DNA of 64,000 nucleotides from Spirodela intermedia (lineage: Eukaryota; Streptophyta; Magnoliopsida; Alismatales; Araceae), in contig LR746266.1 of NCBI GenBank assembly GCA_902729315.2, positions 6,027,259 through 6,091,258 of the forward strand. The letters are read 5' to 3'. The translations under genes and the position numbers were made by a program. A model generated the notes under the pieces. That model was not told where the DNA came from. It did not search any database and worked only from the letters and a program-made list of their open reading frames with translations. The first letter of the stretch is position 1, and each line of letters opens with the position of its first letter. Shown one piece after another: positions 36,914 to 49,989 of this stretch.

Positions 36914-39900
36914 CTAGGAATCCGTCATCATCTTGATGAGGAACGCGAGCTCTAGCGCCAACTCCTTCGATTCCAAATACTTGCTTTCCTCCACGGTATC
37001 TGCAGTTAGATTTAGCAGCTTTGGACGCTTTGGATCGTGAAATGTGAGATCACGGACTTTGGCTATCCATTTAGCAGCCTCCCACACTCCAAACCTGAAA
37101 TTCCAAAGACAGTGGGCTGCTTCAGCGCCTGCTCACTGTCTCCACAAGTCAACAACAAGAGAACTTGGGAAGCAGCTCCCAAGCACTTGCAGCTTCTGTG
37201 GTGTTCACAGAACGATGAAAACGAAGAACATCGAACAGATTATGAACTAAGATTAGAATATATGCTCTACTATGCCAGATCAAAGAGAGATGATAAACTA
37301 GAGAAGAAGTTGCGGACACAACAAACACTGACTGAAAAACAGATTAAAGGATGTGAACCCGGATCTGGCGAGGCATAGGGAAGAATATTTCAGACCATCT
37401 GGGTCATTTTTAATCTCCCCAAGGCCCTGTTCAGAACAGATTCTACTTCCAGTCTCAACCTAGACGTGAATTGGAAAACCAAGTCTTCGAGATTTAATTG
37501 GGCCAGATCCAGAGGCTATCCAAGCCCCACTTAAAGGCAAACGGGCCCTATCTTCAATAGCAGCCATAAACGAAGCCCTTGGCGTTCCAAGTTCTCAATG
37601 TACATCTCAAACGCTACCATGATGTTCACAAACTGGTAACAGGAGAGAAAGTGATTGGCAAGTCAACCAAAAATTTCTGAGTCACTAAACTGATAGAGCT
37701 GGAAAGTTTTTACAGAGGCATGGCGAAAATCTGTGCTAATTTAGAAGTTTTATCAAATGAAGCTCGGGAAAAATAAATCGACTGAGAAAGAAAACTTTCC
37801 TATGTAAAGAACTGAAATATGTTACAGGGCTCGTGATTGAGCATGCAATATGATGTCAACTCACAGATAGGATTTGCTTATTCATGGATCATATACAGGA
37901 TAGTTCACACTGCTTTACAAAACGCTTACACGCAGTTGCAGCAAATCCAAAAATTTAGATTTCCAAGTTTGGATCTACTTTAATGAAGGGTAACAAGCTG
38001 ATTGAGACTTGTCAAACAGGACAATATTCTCGGGTGTGTATCAAATAAAGCGAAAGTATGTTTTCATATTCTCATCTACTTTCATATCTTTTTCCTTTCT
38101 ACTTCCAGGGAAAACCAGCTGACAAGAATCACAGATTTACACCGTTCGAAACAAAGAAATTATTAAAGAAGTTACCTTGTGTTGAATGACGATGTCAATA
38201 GCAACGCTGGATAAATAGTATCCTTCTGAATATTCTCATACGGAGAATAATTTCTGATTGCCTTAAAATCTTCAATGTCCCCAGGGCAGCCGAATTCCTC
38301 ATATTCAATAGGAGTGAGGGGCAAAACAGGGTAGAGAAGAGTGTTGCAAGCATCCAAGAAAGGAACCTACGCAAAAGAGACACAAAACAAGATCAATGAA
38401 CTATAGACATTACATATATAAGCAAGTGGCGAGCCTCGGATGAAAGCAGATAAGGCACCATGAAACCCAGATAGAATGTTAATAAAAAATGAGCCAAGAA
38501 ACTGCTAGCCCAGATCATACCTTCAAAACTGCAGCACGGAATAAATCAGGGCATTTATTGATGGCTGATGCAACCAGAAGACCACCAGCACTGTAGCCCC
38601 AGCCAGCAAGCTTGTTTTCTTGAACAAGGCCTTTATTGATAAGAAATTGTGCACACGAGATGTAGTCCCTGATCGAGTTCTGTTTCTTCGTACGCCTCCC
38701 ATCATGATGCCATCTTTTACCTCTACCACCACTCCCTCTTAGAGCAGAGATATCAATCGATTAGGACTCGAAAGGAAAAATCATGGAATAATTGTCCAAA
38801 CAGCAATGTTACACTTAATTATTACATGTGGATAACTCCCTCCCTCCCTCCCTCCCTCCCTCTTAATGATGCACCTTTCCTATTTATGAAACACTGTTTC
38901 CCAATAACAATCAAATGAACTCGATCATGCTTTTAACAAAAGTTGAACTGGGCGAAAAATGCACGAGAAAATCAGACACGTGGAGCTAACGGATTTTGAA
39001 TGACAGTTTCGTTTCAGAGAAATGCTTCGAACTTCCACGAATCAGAACCTTACATAAAGGTCAGACGTCTGGCATCCACATCTAGGTTCCTCGAATCACA
39101 GGGGATGATGGCATATTGGCATTTTAGGCGTGTAGAGACTGATTAGCTGCCTCATATCCCAGGTTCGAGTCTTGCCCTTTTTACTGAGAGACTGGTTGGC
39201 TAGACTCCTTAAGTGGGGAAACAATGAAAAAAGGCAAAATTGAACGGCACCAAAAGAAAGTTAGCATGTGTCAGATTATCTCCTTGATCACATTGATCAC
39301 AAATGAATGTTCATGATTGGAATTCTGAACGGGGGTAGATGTCATTCTTACCAACTGAATTGAAAACGAGCAAAATAACAATATATTTAAAACAAGCATA
39401 AGTAATACCACAGTATACACCATTTTATGAGATAATAATGTATATAAATTACTTTTCAAAGTGGAATATTAACAACATCACCAAATAACAAAACAAAAAC
39501 CAGAGCAGAATAGAATAACAGAACACTGCAGATTGTTGAATGATATGAAACAAATATCTCTTGCAAAGGTGCGTTCAATTAGAGACATTATACCATAGTA
39601 ATGAATGAACAAATTGAAGCATACCTCACATCAGCATATGCAATAACCCACCCACGATCAAGTAAGCTCTTCGACTCACATCGCCAGCGCTTGTCTAAAG
39701 GTTCACCATAAGCCCCATGGCCATGAAGTAAACAGGGGTTTCCCTCTTGCTTGTGTTTCCGTGAGTAAATGACAGTCAACGGGACCATCACTCCACCATC
39801 TGAAGGCACATCATGGTATTCACAGGCATAATACTCAGAGAGGCTATTCCACAAAACATCAGAATTGTCTTCTTCAGCTGTGGGCACACAATTCTTTGGA

Positions 39901-42900
39901 ACTGCAGATGATTCTACTCGACTGGTAGCATGTGTTCCGTACAGAGTCCGGGTCCCCTCATGAAGCACATTTTGCTGTTGGACAATGTTCCATTTTCCAT
40001 TTGATAAATTATAATCAACGATTGCATCAGGCATCTGCACCAAGCCATGTCAAGCTCTAATGAGCGGTGGATTACCTAAAAACTCATTATCTTCTAATGA
40101 TAAGAACAGAGAGATATTTTGTTGTGACAACATATTCAAACAAGAGAAAATATCTATATTCATTTTTTTATTAAAGCAAGACATTAAATCAGGGTTTGGA
40201 GTTCTGAAATGTTTTTGGGAAAAAGGTTAAGATAGAAAACAAGAGGAAAACTCAGGATAAATCAACTTTCCACACCCTGAAAAAAATAGAGTGAACTTTA
40301 GGGATGGCGACAATCGTAATTCAGGTCTACCCCAGGCTTACAGGAACCCAAAGAATTGTTTTTATCATGGGCAGAAGTCAACAAACAAGAGAAGAACGAT
40401 ATAATGCTTTCAGTCTGTTGCTTGCCTCTCTCCCACGTTTGTGGAATACAACACCCAACCGCCATCTCTTTTGACATCCAATCTATCCAGTTTTATGCCT
40501 TCTTTAAAACCCACCTCCTTGCCATACTGTTTTAAAATAATCATAACATGTTTACACAGATACCAATGAATTAACTAATTTATAAAAAAAATACAACATG
40601 GAAATTGCTTTTAGCCATGCATCGCTGTAATTCTATTCCATTCTGATCCCAATGTGTTCAGATAAGGATCAACTTAAGAACCAAACAGAACGGAAAAAAA
40701 TATGTGTACATTTGTACCAGAAATTCCTGAGATATGAAACATGTTTTCTGTAGGAAGTGGTTTCGAATGGGTGATTATCATACCACAGGTGATGATATTA
40801 CAAAACGCATAGTTGAAGAATAGTAATCATAGTTGGGCCCAGGTGAGATCTGAGAAACATGCTTGGGAAGAGGTAGAAAGTATGGATTTAGAGTAGCTAA
40901 ATGCACAGCTTCCTGCCAAGAGAAAAATATTCGGTTAATCCTGATCATACCAAAAAGATAAAAGAGTGAACCATAGCAGAAAAAATTGCAAATATCGGAA
41001 TCACCACTCAAACAGATAACATCCAACGAATCAATTTTAGCAACTAGCAGCTTTATGATGACTGATGTATCAAATAGACATTTACACCGCATTTTCTAAT
41101 TAGAAAGCATGATGTGGCGTATTCCAGTTCTTTTTTTTTTCAAGTACTTATAAAATTGAACATTCGAGTCTTGAGCCAGAAGCAATAGAAAATATTCAAA
41201 ACTAGTTCACCTCCAGTTACACGAATGATGATTCCTAATTCCAATTTCAAGTATATGATAACCAAAGACCTCACCCAACCGTCACTGAATACTGTTACCC
41301 ATTTATCAAGTTGTTGACACAAAGTAAATACCATTAATTTTATTTTTTGATAATGCATCATAAAAAGTTTTTGTAGGTTTGATAATATCAAATAGCAGCG
41401 GTAAAAAATGAAACTCAAAATTTCTCACAAAGCATACTTTAAGACTAAATAGAAAAGAAAGATAAACATTTTTTCCTCACTTCTGCAGGTAATGGCAGGC
41501 AGATTGAACAAATTCTGAATGTTTTTCCTTCTCGTAATATAAGAACTAAATGTGTGTCACAGAAGTCAGCATCCACAATACTGGCACCAGGCTCCTCAAT
41601 GAGTACATTCTACATGGTTTTCAAGAGAAATCAAACAAATAAGAGTGAGGTACATTAAAATATGGAGAAACTATAAGAAGCCACGTAAAGTTCTTGAATC
41701 AAAAAAAGATTAAACTCTTGTCACACTCATTGCATTAGTATGATAGTTTCTTATATGATAATACACTAATAACAATCTTCAACTTGTAAATCAACGTCCG
41801 TACCATACAAAATATATCCGTGCTCTATTGCCATGTCATTTTACCCAGATCACTGGCTGGCAAAGGCATTTGAAAATATCCAATAAAGAGATCCCCATGC
41901 CAGTTGCAATTACCAATCATTCACTCTTGACTGGGCCCGTCCAAATTCACCCCAGTCCAACCTTAGTCTTGCGCCTAGATAGGTGAGAAGCTCGCCAGCT
42001 GGCCCTCATGATCATATATACACCAAAAGTCACAACATCGAAGTTTTAAAAAAAAAGGAAAAATTATGAAAAAAGATCCGGAAACTACATATAACACTAC
42101 TGCACTAGACTCGCCACCACTCTCCAAAATCCCCCTTATGCCATTTAACACGCAAGGATCCGAGTTAGTAATGGATAGTTGGTATGAAAGTTCCAATCCG
42201 AATTTTGAAACCTTGCCATTGCAACTAATGCCCAATTTTAATCTTTATAACATAAAACTCCTTCAATTTACTGAACTCATGGTTTTTCATAAATCACCCA
42301 TTGTTTGGTACCTACACCAGTCTCCAGGTATCACTGCAAAAAGAGAAATCCTGAAAACCCAATGGTAGTTTCACCAGATCCTGCATTAATCCAAGTGAAG
42401 CAATCATTACTATGGTAAGGATACAGTGATTCGGGTTCTCGCAGATGTTCTGTATCTCATTAGAAAATTTTGTGAACGACACTTTTGGCATCTAATGCAT
42501 TAAAACTTCAAAACAACAGCCCTGGTATTAAGAAAAAAGAAAACTTTTCCCAACACTGCCATTTAAGAAAAAAAACTTCGGGGCTCGAGGAGGCTGACGA
42601 CTTGTGACAACTAAGGAAGGAACAGATAATCGCATTAGTATCTATAAAGTGCACGACAGCAGAAGGTACGATTATTTTACTATCTCTGAGGCTATGAAGG
42701 TACGATTCTATTCAACAAACCTCCCAAGTCCTTGAGCCAGAAGTTTTGACAGCACATCGAAGCAGATAATGGGAATCAACAGGCATGCCTGCCCTTGCAG
42801 CATCTGTAAATAGATAAAGATATCCCCGGTGATGCTCAACTATGCAGTGAGTTTGTGGTTCGCATTCCCATATCAAGGTCATCCCAGAAAAAGGATCAGC

Positions 42901-44725
42901 TGCATTTATCAAGAACACCTACAAGTAAAAAAACTTTCATTGGACAAACCACAGGAGAATGAGATGTTAACCGTACAATACTACATTCATGAATTGGGTG
43001 ATCAATTACCTTTGATGACATCTCAGAGAAGATGTTCACAGTGACAAATCGAAAATCCTTGGTATTCCTGATGTTCACAAACACGTTGTCACTTGATTCT
43101 TCCAGGACTAAAATATCTTCTTTTTTGGATCCGATCATGCTACACGAGATCCTAGAAAAAGAGTTCTCTAAATTACCAACATTAAAAAAAATATATGCAT
43201 CCCACCAAAAGACAGCTGCACCACTTGGTACAATACTCACTTATATGGTCTTCGATACTGATTTGTTACAACATAGAGCAGGGCCTTCCCATCCATTGCC
43301 CATGCGACATTTGACACTCGATCAACCTGGGGTTTGTCAAAAAGTGTACCCGAGGCCAAATCCCTCACAGACAGAGTGAAGGAGTCTTTATCCTTATCAT
43401 AGAGAGTATAGGCAAGATAACGATGATCCGGTGACACTTCAGAGAGCTCCTCGTAAGTGTACCCTGTATGAGAGATCCGAGGACAACGGCAAATCAACAG
43501 CTAACACCATTGCACAATGAATATATCCAAAAAACCTACGTATTCCTATTTCTGTTTTGCAGTTTTCAACCGCGATCACCAGCTCTGTCGCAAAAATAAG
43601 AAAATGGCAACATTCCATCTGCCACAACATTTCATTTCGGTCAAGCAAGCGGAGCATATATTTTCTGATGGAAAATAGTGCCCACAATCATTAACCATAT
43701 TATTCGTCAGAACAACCCAATGATCCAAGCGAGATGGTTAAGATTCATTGAAGGGTCTAAAGATTTGAAGAAGCTGACTTTATTAGTTTTTCTTCAAGAA
43801 ACCAAAAAAAAAAAAGAAGCATCCACCTTCCGGAATGCGGAGCAAAATGTCTGCGGAAATGACACTGGTTAAGAAGACAGAGTTTGTTAGAAGTGTAGTG
43901 AGACCAATAATAAATGGAGTAACTGCAAAGGAATCGCCCGCATTCTCCTTTCTTCTATGAAAAGAATCCAAAGTTAGAGAGAAAAAGTAATTCTGATGAC
44001 GTGAGGATATACAAGCTTTTGTGTAACCAACAACGAGAGTTTCAATATCAATCACAAGCAGGCGTAGCGGTCAATGTAAACCATTGGTCTCAATCATCCC
44101 AGACAGGAGATTCCTTATTCCGAAACAAATGAAGATTTAGATATGCATTTTGTACGGTTTTACTACCTCCGAACCGATCAGCCTCAAGGTTATAATCAAG
44201 CAAATTCTGTTCGATCCGCTTCCCAGCGTTGAAATCGAACCCGGCAGAAGGAGCGCTGTAGGAGACGAACTCCTCATTCAAGCTGGCGGACCGCCGGCAC
44301 AGAATGGGATACTGCTTCCCCTCCTCGATGCGCCGGTAATATATCCAGGGACCCCAACGAACCGGCGGGGAGCAAAGGTCGCTGGCCATTCGGGCGGCCA
44401 TCTCTGTCTGAAGCTTGAGCTGGAGACGTTCGGCACCGAGCGACGCCATGACGGCCTCGGTGTACTTCTCCTCTTGTTCCATGTATACGTCCATGTGGCG
44501 CATGGCGACGCGGTCCTGTAGGTCCGCCATCCAGCTATACGGATCCTGCCATGTGAAGTCATGGAAGGTGAAGGACGCCGGCTTCTGCGGTGGCTTCGGC
44601 GGTGTCGGCGGCGGTGGAGGAGGTGGCGGCTGCCGCTGCTTCCCCGCCTTACGGGAAGCGGAGCGTGCGATAGGAGCGACGGCTCTGGAGACGACGCGGT
44701 GGCGCCTCCAGAGGTGGGAGAGCAT
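36914..44725 (-). CDS. S9 prolyl-oligopeptidase-family protein (At1g69020-like)
   Basis: Ten exons on the minus strand: 44725-44167, 43463-43241, 43151-43010, 42918-42721, 41609-41481, 40912-40784, 40034-39625, 38737-38521, 38366-38176 and 37094-36914, giving 792 aa. The family cleaves peptides after basic or Pro residues in a cavity capped by a beta-propeller. The Arg-rich acid-free start (MLSHLWRRHRVVSRAV) suggests import into mitochondria or plastids. An upstream in-frame TTG at 44773 is not a credible start. The propeller region includes YEELSEVSPDHRYLAYTLYD and VFLINAADPFSG. The hydrolase domain has GHGAYGEP, RGWVIAYADVRG and the nucleophile elbow GWGYSAGG with Ser646. The expected Asp and His of the triad are not evident at the C-terminus (SSFNTRFGVWEAAKW, then LNLTADTVEESKYLE), so activity is open. 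It closely resembles Arabidopsis At1g69020 from memory. Confidence 0.92.
38832..38862. repeat. (CCCT)n microsatellite in S9 gene intron
   Basis: A short run of seven CTCC-type tetranucleotides lies in the intron between exons 7 and 8. Confidence 0.9.
39100..39240 (+). repeat. possible tRNA-derived SINE in S9 gene intron
   Basis: An A-box-like TGGCATATTGG at 39109-39119 and a B-box GGTTCGAGTCT at 39162-39172 are separated by 42 bp, a spacing allowed for Pol III tRNA-type promoters. It lies in an intron and is opposite to the host gene. No cloverleaf can be drawn and no target-site duplication was identified. Confidence 0.35.
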
Positions 44726-44869
44726 TCTCGACCCGTCGAGCAGAGTAGAGACGAACGAGTCGACCCGCCCCAACTAGGGGAGAGGGCGGGTTCATGGTTT
44801 TAGCTGGTCTAAAAGGAAGGCAGACAATGCTTCCCTTAAAGGTAATCGATAACATTTTATCGGATACTC

Positions 44870-44968
44870 TTATAAGTTTTTATTAAAAATATATTTTAAA
44901 AACTTTATTTAAAGTATATTATAATATTCCTTGGTTTGATATAATTTTCAAAATTATATGATATCCCA

Positions 44969-45000
<32 letters not shown>

Positions 45001-45198
45001 CGCCACGTGTGCAATCATAGAGAGAGAATATGGCATGTCACTGCATCTAATTTGGGCCTTGAACCTATGACAATGGGCTGGGCGTCAGTACCGACATTTA
45101 TTGAATTGGGCATTATACGAATAGGCCCATTCTGGAACCCGATAATGGCCTTAACGTGGCCCGGCCCGGGCCTTTCCGAGTCCATCGGAAGACCCGAT

Positions 45199-45235
<37 letters not shown>

Positions 45236-45250
45236 GAGAGAGAGGGAGGG
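44870..45250. promoter_or_regulatory. site II (TGGGCY)-rich region upstream of the S9 gene
   Basis: Between 45050 and 45180 there are at least six GGGCC/GGCCC/TGGGC motifs on both strands, including GGCCCGGCCCGGGCC near 45159-45176. Such elements are typical TCP-bound sites of housekeeping and organelle-protein genes. They lie 330-450 bp upstream of the S9 ATG. GA microsatellites flank them at 44970-45000 and 45200-45245. Confidence 0.4.
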
Positions 45251-46997
45251 AGGGACGTGCAAACAGGATTAGGTTTTAGAGGCGTAAAGATTCGGTTTTT
45301 AAATCCGGGCAGACTGAAGAACTACGCCATTGATCGTCCTCCCTGTCGAGCATGTCGCCGTACCACGGGACCTGGAAAGGACGGACGCACCGGTCGCCTT
45401 CGCGCGCCAGAAGACCTTAAAGACCCAACGCTGAGAATTAATTCAAAGGCTCGTCGTCATCCTTCCGAGCCCCGAGAGACCACCCGGAGTCGCCCTCCCC
45501 TCACAGCCCCGAAGCGCCGCGCCACCTCCCCCTCTATAGTCAACTGGGTCTCTCTCTCACACACTCACTCACACGCCGTAGCAAGTGCCCGCAGCAAAGG
45601 GACGACGTAGGTGGGGGGTGGAGGGTCACCGCGGCCGCCGGCGCTGGCGCCGGCGGCACATGGCGTGAGGAGGGCAAGTGGGGCTTCGCCCCACCTGCAT
45701 TTCATCTTTCTCTCTCCTGTTCGATCTCTCAGGAACCTTCCTGGGCGGGGTCCCCCGTTATCCTCCAACTGCCATCTCCCCACCTTCCTCTCCCGCATTT
45801 CCGCAGACACTGTTAGAGAGAGATAGGGGAGCGAGAGAGAGAAAGGAGGGAGATAAACGGGGATTAGTGCATAAGAAATGAAGGTTGGAGCAATCAAGGA
45901 GCCAGAAAAAACAAAAAGTGAAACCTTTCAAGGGGAGATTAGCCAGCACTCGCCGACTTTGACACGTTACCACCGAGGTGGCAATGCCGCGGTGGCACTC
46001 ATTATCGGCTATGGTAAATGACGTGTCTCCATTCAGTAGATGTCGCGTCGATAGTCTGAGACTTCAATACTTTCACATGCAACACACATGCACTGGGAAA
46101 ATATCTTTTCCTAGGTTTTATTTCTTGGGCATCAATGAAGTTGACTTTCTTCCGTGCACCTGCCACCTGCCCGCTTTACGCAACGCACCCGTCACGTTCT
46201 CCACTTTTTCTAGACTTTTTTGCCATAAATGGGTAAATGGTTTGAAAAATATAATCTTTCATGGATCATATCTGTCTTTTTAATGCTCCTCTGATTCCTC
46301 AATCCATGGCGACCAGGTTGGCTAATAAAATGGTCTAAAAATATCAAGTTTATTGGTTGCATCCCTAATATCTTAGTTTAAAAATAATCAAGTTGAGATC
46401 AACAAAATCTTCAGGGTGTATGATATTGGTCTAAAAACTATAATAATAGAACAATTATGATATATTCCAATAAATTATATTTTCAATGCATTGACGATTT
46501 ATTGATTAATGATAATCCAATATCGACTAATAGAATGCTGAAAATACCATTTTTATCGGAATGGATTGAACACTAAATCCACCGTTGATTTAATTATGCT
46601 TGTTTCACCTTTTTTTCTGGAGGAATAGAGGCATACAAATTATGAAATATTTATTTTTCAAACGTCAGCATTGCCTTCTGACCGCAGGAAAACTGTAAAG
46701 GCGACCGTAGGAAGCTTCGAGGGATGTGTTAATCTTGATAGTCAACATGACATTAATGGCAGGTCAAGGGGTTCCTGGCGGTGGAGTAGGTCGAACCAGA
46801 AGGTCATAAATGAGAGAAACACAGAGACGGCGGAGGCCGAGATGGAGTTAATGGGAGGTGAACGACGACGCAAATCGACCCTCAGCCGTCTGCTGGCGGT
46901 GGGAGAGATCGGCCGTCTCATTCTCCGTCCATCCTGGTGAAGCCCGTCGTCTTCTCCCGCAAACTCGAAACGTGGATCGGCAGAAACCTATCGTCTT
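45251..46997. other. intergenic, no supported gene
   Basis: GC-rich to 45.8 kb, then AT-rich (46.3-46.65 kb). Short open frames in 45250-45900 are Arg/Pro-rich and mutually overlapping on both strands, with no family similarity. Nothing else is seen apart from short GA runs. Confidence 0.5.
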
Positions 46998-47005
46998 TAT
47001 AAATA
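46998..47005 (+). promoter_or_regulatory. TATA box of the ERF gene
   Basis: TATAAATA lies 169 bp upstream of the ERF ATG. Transcription would start around 47030-47040, where a GA-rich run to 47173 would form most of the 5' UTR. Confidence 0.5.
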
Positions 47006-47173
47006 ACCAGAAGCCAACGCCGCTTGCATGGAAATGCAGAGAGAGAGAGAGAGATCGGCAGATAAATAGAGAGAGACAGGAAGAGAGATGATCAGATAGA
47101 AAGAATAGAGGAGACCTAAAAGGATAGACAGAAAAAGAGAGAATCATATAGAATACAGAGAGAGAGAGAGAGA

Positions 47174-48015
47174 ATGAACGGAAACATCGAGTGTCGGGGA
47201 GGGCTTACCTCTGGTTTGGAAGCCGAAACCGTATTTGCAGACGACCAACTTTCGTGGTTGTCCGACTTCTTCTCCAACATCACTCACCCTAGCAGTAAGG
47301 ATGGGGACTGCTTCGACCTCGTCTCCCGCAGCCTCTCTGGATGTACGTAAGACAACCCCTAACACCTCTCTCTCTCTCTCTCTCTCTACCTCCTCTCTCT
47401 ATTTATCTACCTATCTCTCTCTCTTTCTCAATCTATCGTCTCCATAGCTCACCGGACGTTTGCTATTTCACAGCATCATCGGTAAGGAGGGAGGAAAACG
47501 AGGGTGGGCATTCTGGCGCATCAGATGAGAACAGCGAGGGGGTTGAACTCGGTGGCGAAGAGGGGAGGAAGAAGAGGAAGAAGAAGAGCATATATAAGGG
47601 ACTCCGACGCAGGCCATGGGGGAGGTGGGCGGCGGAGATACGAGACCCCCGCAAGGGCAAGCGGATCTGGCTGGGGACCTACGACACCCAGGAGGAAGCC
47701 GCTGCCGCCTACGACACCGCCGCCCGCAAGATCCGTGGTTCCAAGGCCAAGCTCAACTTCCTCTACGGCAGCGCCGGCGAAACTCCGGCGACCCCAATAA
47801 AGAGAATCCCTCCGGCCGCCGCCCAGAGTCTTCCTGTTCCTCCCTCCACTCCGCCGCCGCCGATACTTCCGTACGATGGCGAGCTGGGAGACCACATCTC
47901 CATGCTGACAGACTTCCTGGAGATGGACACCACGCGAGAGGCCAGGGAGATCAGAGGAGGCAATGGAGATGGCCCTCCTCCGCTCTGGGATCCCGTGAGC
48001 CTCCTCTGCTGTTGA
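47174..48015 (+). CDS. AP2/ERF transcription factor (ERF subfamily)
   Basis: A nuclear factor that binds GCC-box-like DNA in ethylene and stress responses. Two exons, 47174-47342 and 47474-48015, give 236 aa. The donor at 47343 (gtacgt) leaves phase 1 and joins a TCA codon, keeping the frame; a CT microsatellite lies in the intron (47369-47430). The acidic N-terminus includes [14 protein letters not shown] basic cluster (RKKRKKK, ~88-94) is a likely nuclear localisation signal and runs straight into the AP2 domain (~96-151: [20 protein letters not shown] and [21 protein letters not shown]). The Ala and Asp of WAAEIRD mark ERF rather than DREB type. The C-terminus is Pro-rich and ends DPVSLLCC. 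The group VII MCGG start is absent. The subgroup is uncertain. Confidence 0.93.
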
Positions 48016-48361
48016 CTCAGTCTCTCCTCCTCGCCGTTCAGAATCTGCTGATAGATCCATCTCCCTGCATGCTTCTTGTCCACATGTAATTCTGGGTTTG
48101 AAAATATTTCTGATATTTTTCCCCGCACAGGATTTATAATTTCAATGGTAAATATTGCTCCATGTGGATGTCAAACTGTCCTAAAGAGGAGAATACAATT
48201 AACGACAAACTATGACCGACCATCTTCTGCGCGTTGTCTGACAGTTGGAGATTGGATCATTGACTTTTGATTCGCAGTCTGGCCCACCTTTTTTGTTTGA
48301 TCAACGCTTACCGGGCTCCGCGCGTGCCCGAAAGTCTTCAGTAGTCTCTTAAGATTAGCAT

Positions 48362-48409
<48 letters not shown>

Positions 48410-48550
48410 TCAGAGAGAGAGAGAGCGAGAGCGAGAGAGAGGGAGTGTGAGAGAGAGAGGGAGTGTGAGAGAGAGAGGGAGTGAGAGAGAGAGAGAGCGA
48501 GAGCGAGAGAGCGAGAGAGAGCGAGAGAGAGAGAGAGAGAGAGAGAGAGC
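48362..48550. repeat. compound (GA)n array with higher-order GAGAGGGAGTGT units
   Basis: A ~190-bp purine tract. A pure GA run is followed by repeated GAGAGAGAGGGAGTGT-type units at 48413-48490 and GAGCGAGAGC units at 48490-48530, then GA again. This suggests local unit duplication rather than simple slippage. Confidence 0.9.
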
Positions 48551-49989
48551 TAGGCTCACGAGACCATTAACACCCGTAATCGTGCTATTTTTTTCTTCAG
48601 AATGTGCATGTCATGGGGTAGTTCAGATCAAACTGTGCGGATTGGATTGGATGGTCCACAGTCATGACTCAAATCAGGATCAAGGAGGACTTGGCCCGAG
48701 TCAAACGATTCATTGCTTGACTCGGAGGGGTGGGGGGTGGGGAACTCGGGTCGTATTGTCAAATGGGTTTGTTATCTAATTTTCAATGTAGCTTGACAGT
48801 CATACCACAGATGGGGAGCCATTGGCTCGAGCCTAGTAATCTACGACAAACTCACATGGAACTCGGGCATGGTCCTCCAGTTGCACCAATCACAGATCAC
48901 AGAGAGAGAGAGAGAGCGAGAGAGAGAGAGATTAGAAGCATGAATAATGGACTTGATTAAGAAAGGCCCACAAGGTCGGGTGTAATGGGTCGGTCGGGGT
49001 TTGGCTTAAGAAAAGATATATAATGATGGGCCTCGGCCCAGTCTAAGAAAGGCCGACCTTTTTCCAGTCTGCCTACATTATCATCCTTAATTATCAGTTA
49101 TGTATGTTTTTCGTATTAAAAACTGTACAAGATAGTGCAGCTGTCTGGTGAGGGTCCGTCCTCTCTGCTCTTCACTTGGAGAGGAGCTTCCCCAGCTGTG
49201 TCGCTGCTCGCACGTCGTTTCCGCTGTCCGTTTCTTTCCTCTGCTTCGATCGACGCCTCGGATGGGGTGATTAGTGGGAGGGTTCTTTCAGGGCATATAT
49301 AGACAATCGGCAATCTGTGTCCCAGATAATGTGGGCTTCCGTTTTGGATATTGCGGCAGGGGAAGAAATAATTTTGGTACGTAGGCTGAACAGAGAAAGA
49401 ACGGCTGCTACATGTTCGACGAAAGTTCTACCTAAAGGTTTGTTCCTATGGGTTCTCCCAAGAAATTAATTTCTTTAATGAATTTATGAAAAGAGGTAAT
49501 TCCATGCGTGGGTTTGAGCCAAGGCTCACAGACAGTCTCTATGGAAACCTCGGCAAATGCTTGGATCCTTCCTTGGATCTCCTTCGACTGATGCAACTAA
49601 GGTGATGACGATACAAATGATCAGAGATTTTTCTTTGTTTGTTTGATCGCCAGTAGATATTCATGGTGAGAGAGGTCCGAATTAATCGAGCAGCTTTAGT
49701 TTCTTGTTCCAAATCAGCAACTATCAATGCTAAATGCCGGGGGATTCTAGTATTCCTACCTCACTTCTGCGTAGATTTTGCCTTATCTTAAATATACTGT
49801 GCACAATCAGGGCACACAAGCGTGGTAAGAACATTACTCTTCCTTTCAACAGAAGAGTAATCTATTTAATACATTGATAGTGCTTGGTCTTGTGAGGAAA
49901 GGGCTAATTTTTTGTGCTGGTGTAGCTAATTTTGTAAGGTTTCATTAATATGCTTGGTGATCGATCTCCAGAAGAATGGACTCTGTGAA
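48551..49989. other. intergenic between ERF and the F-box pseudogene
   Basis: No supported gene. A GA run is at 48899-48930, and GGCCC/GGGCC motifs occur at 48966-49065. Small open frames have no similarity. Confidence 0.5.

Noticed and set aside
37037-37378. 113-codon plus-strand frame (ends in LEKKLRTQQTLTEKQ)
   Set aside because: Its start is antisense to the last S9 exon, and the remainder lies in an intron; no similarity recognised.
44726-44773. Upstream extension of the S9 protein
   Set aside because: It begins with TTG, not ATG; the ATG at 44725 gives a sensible targeting peptide.
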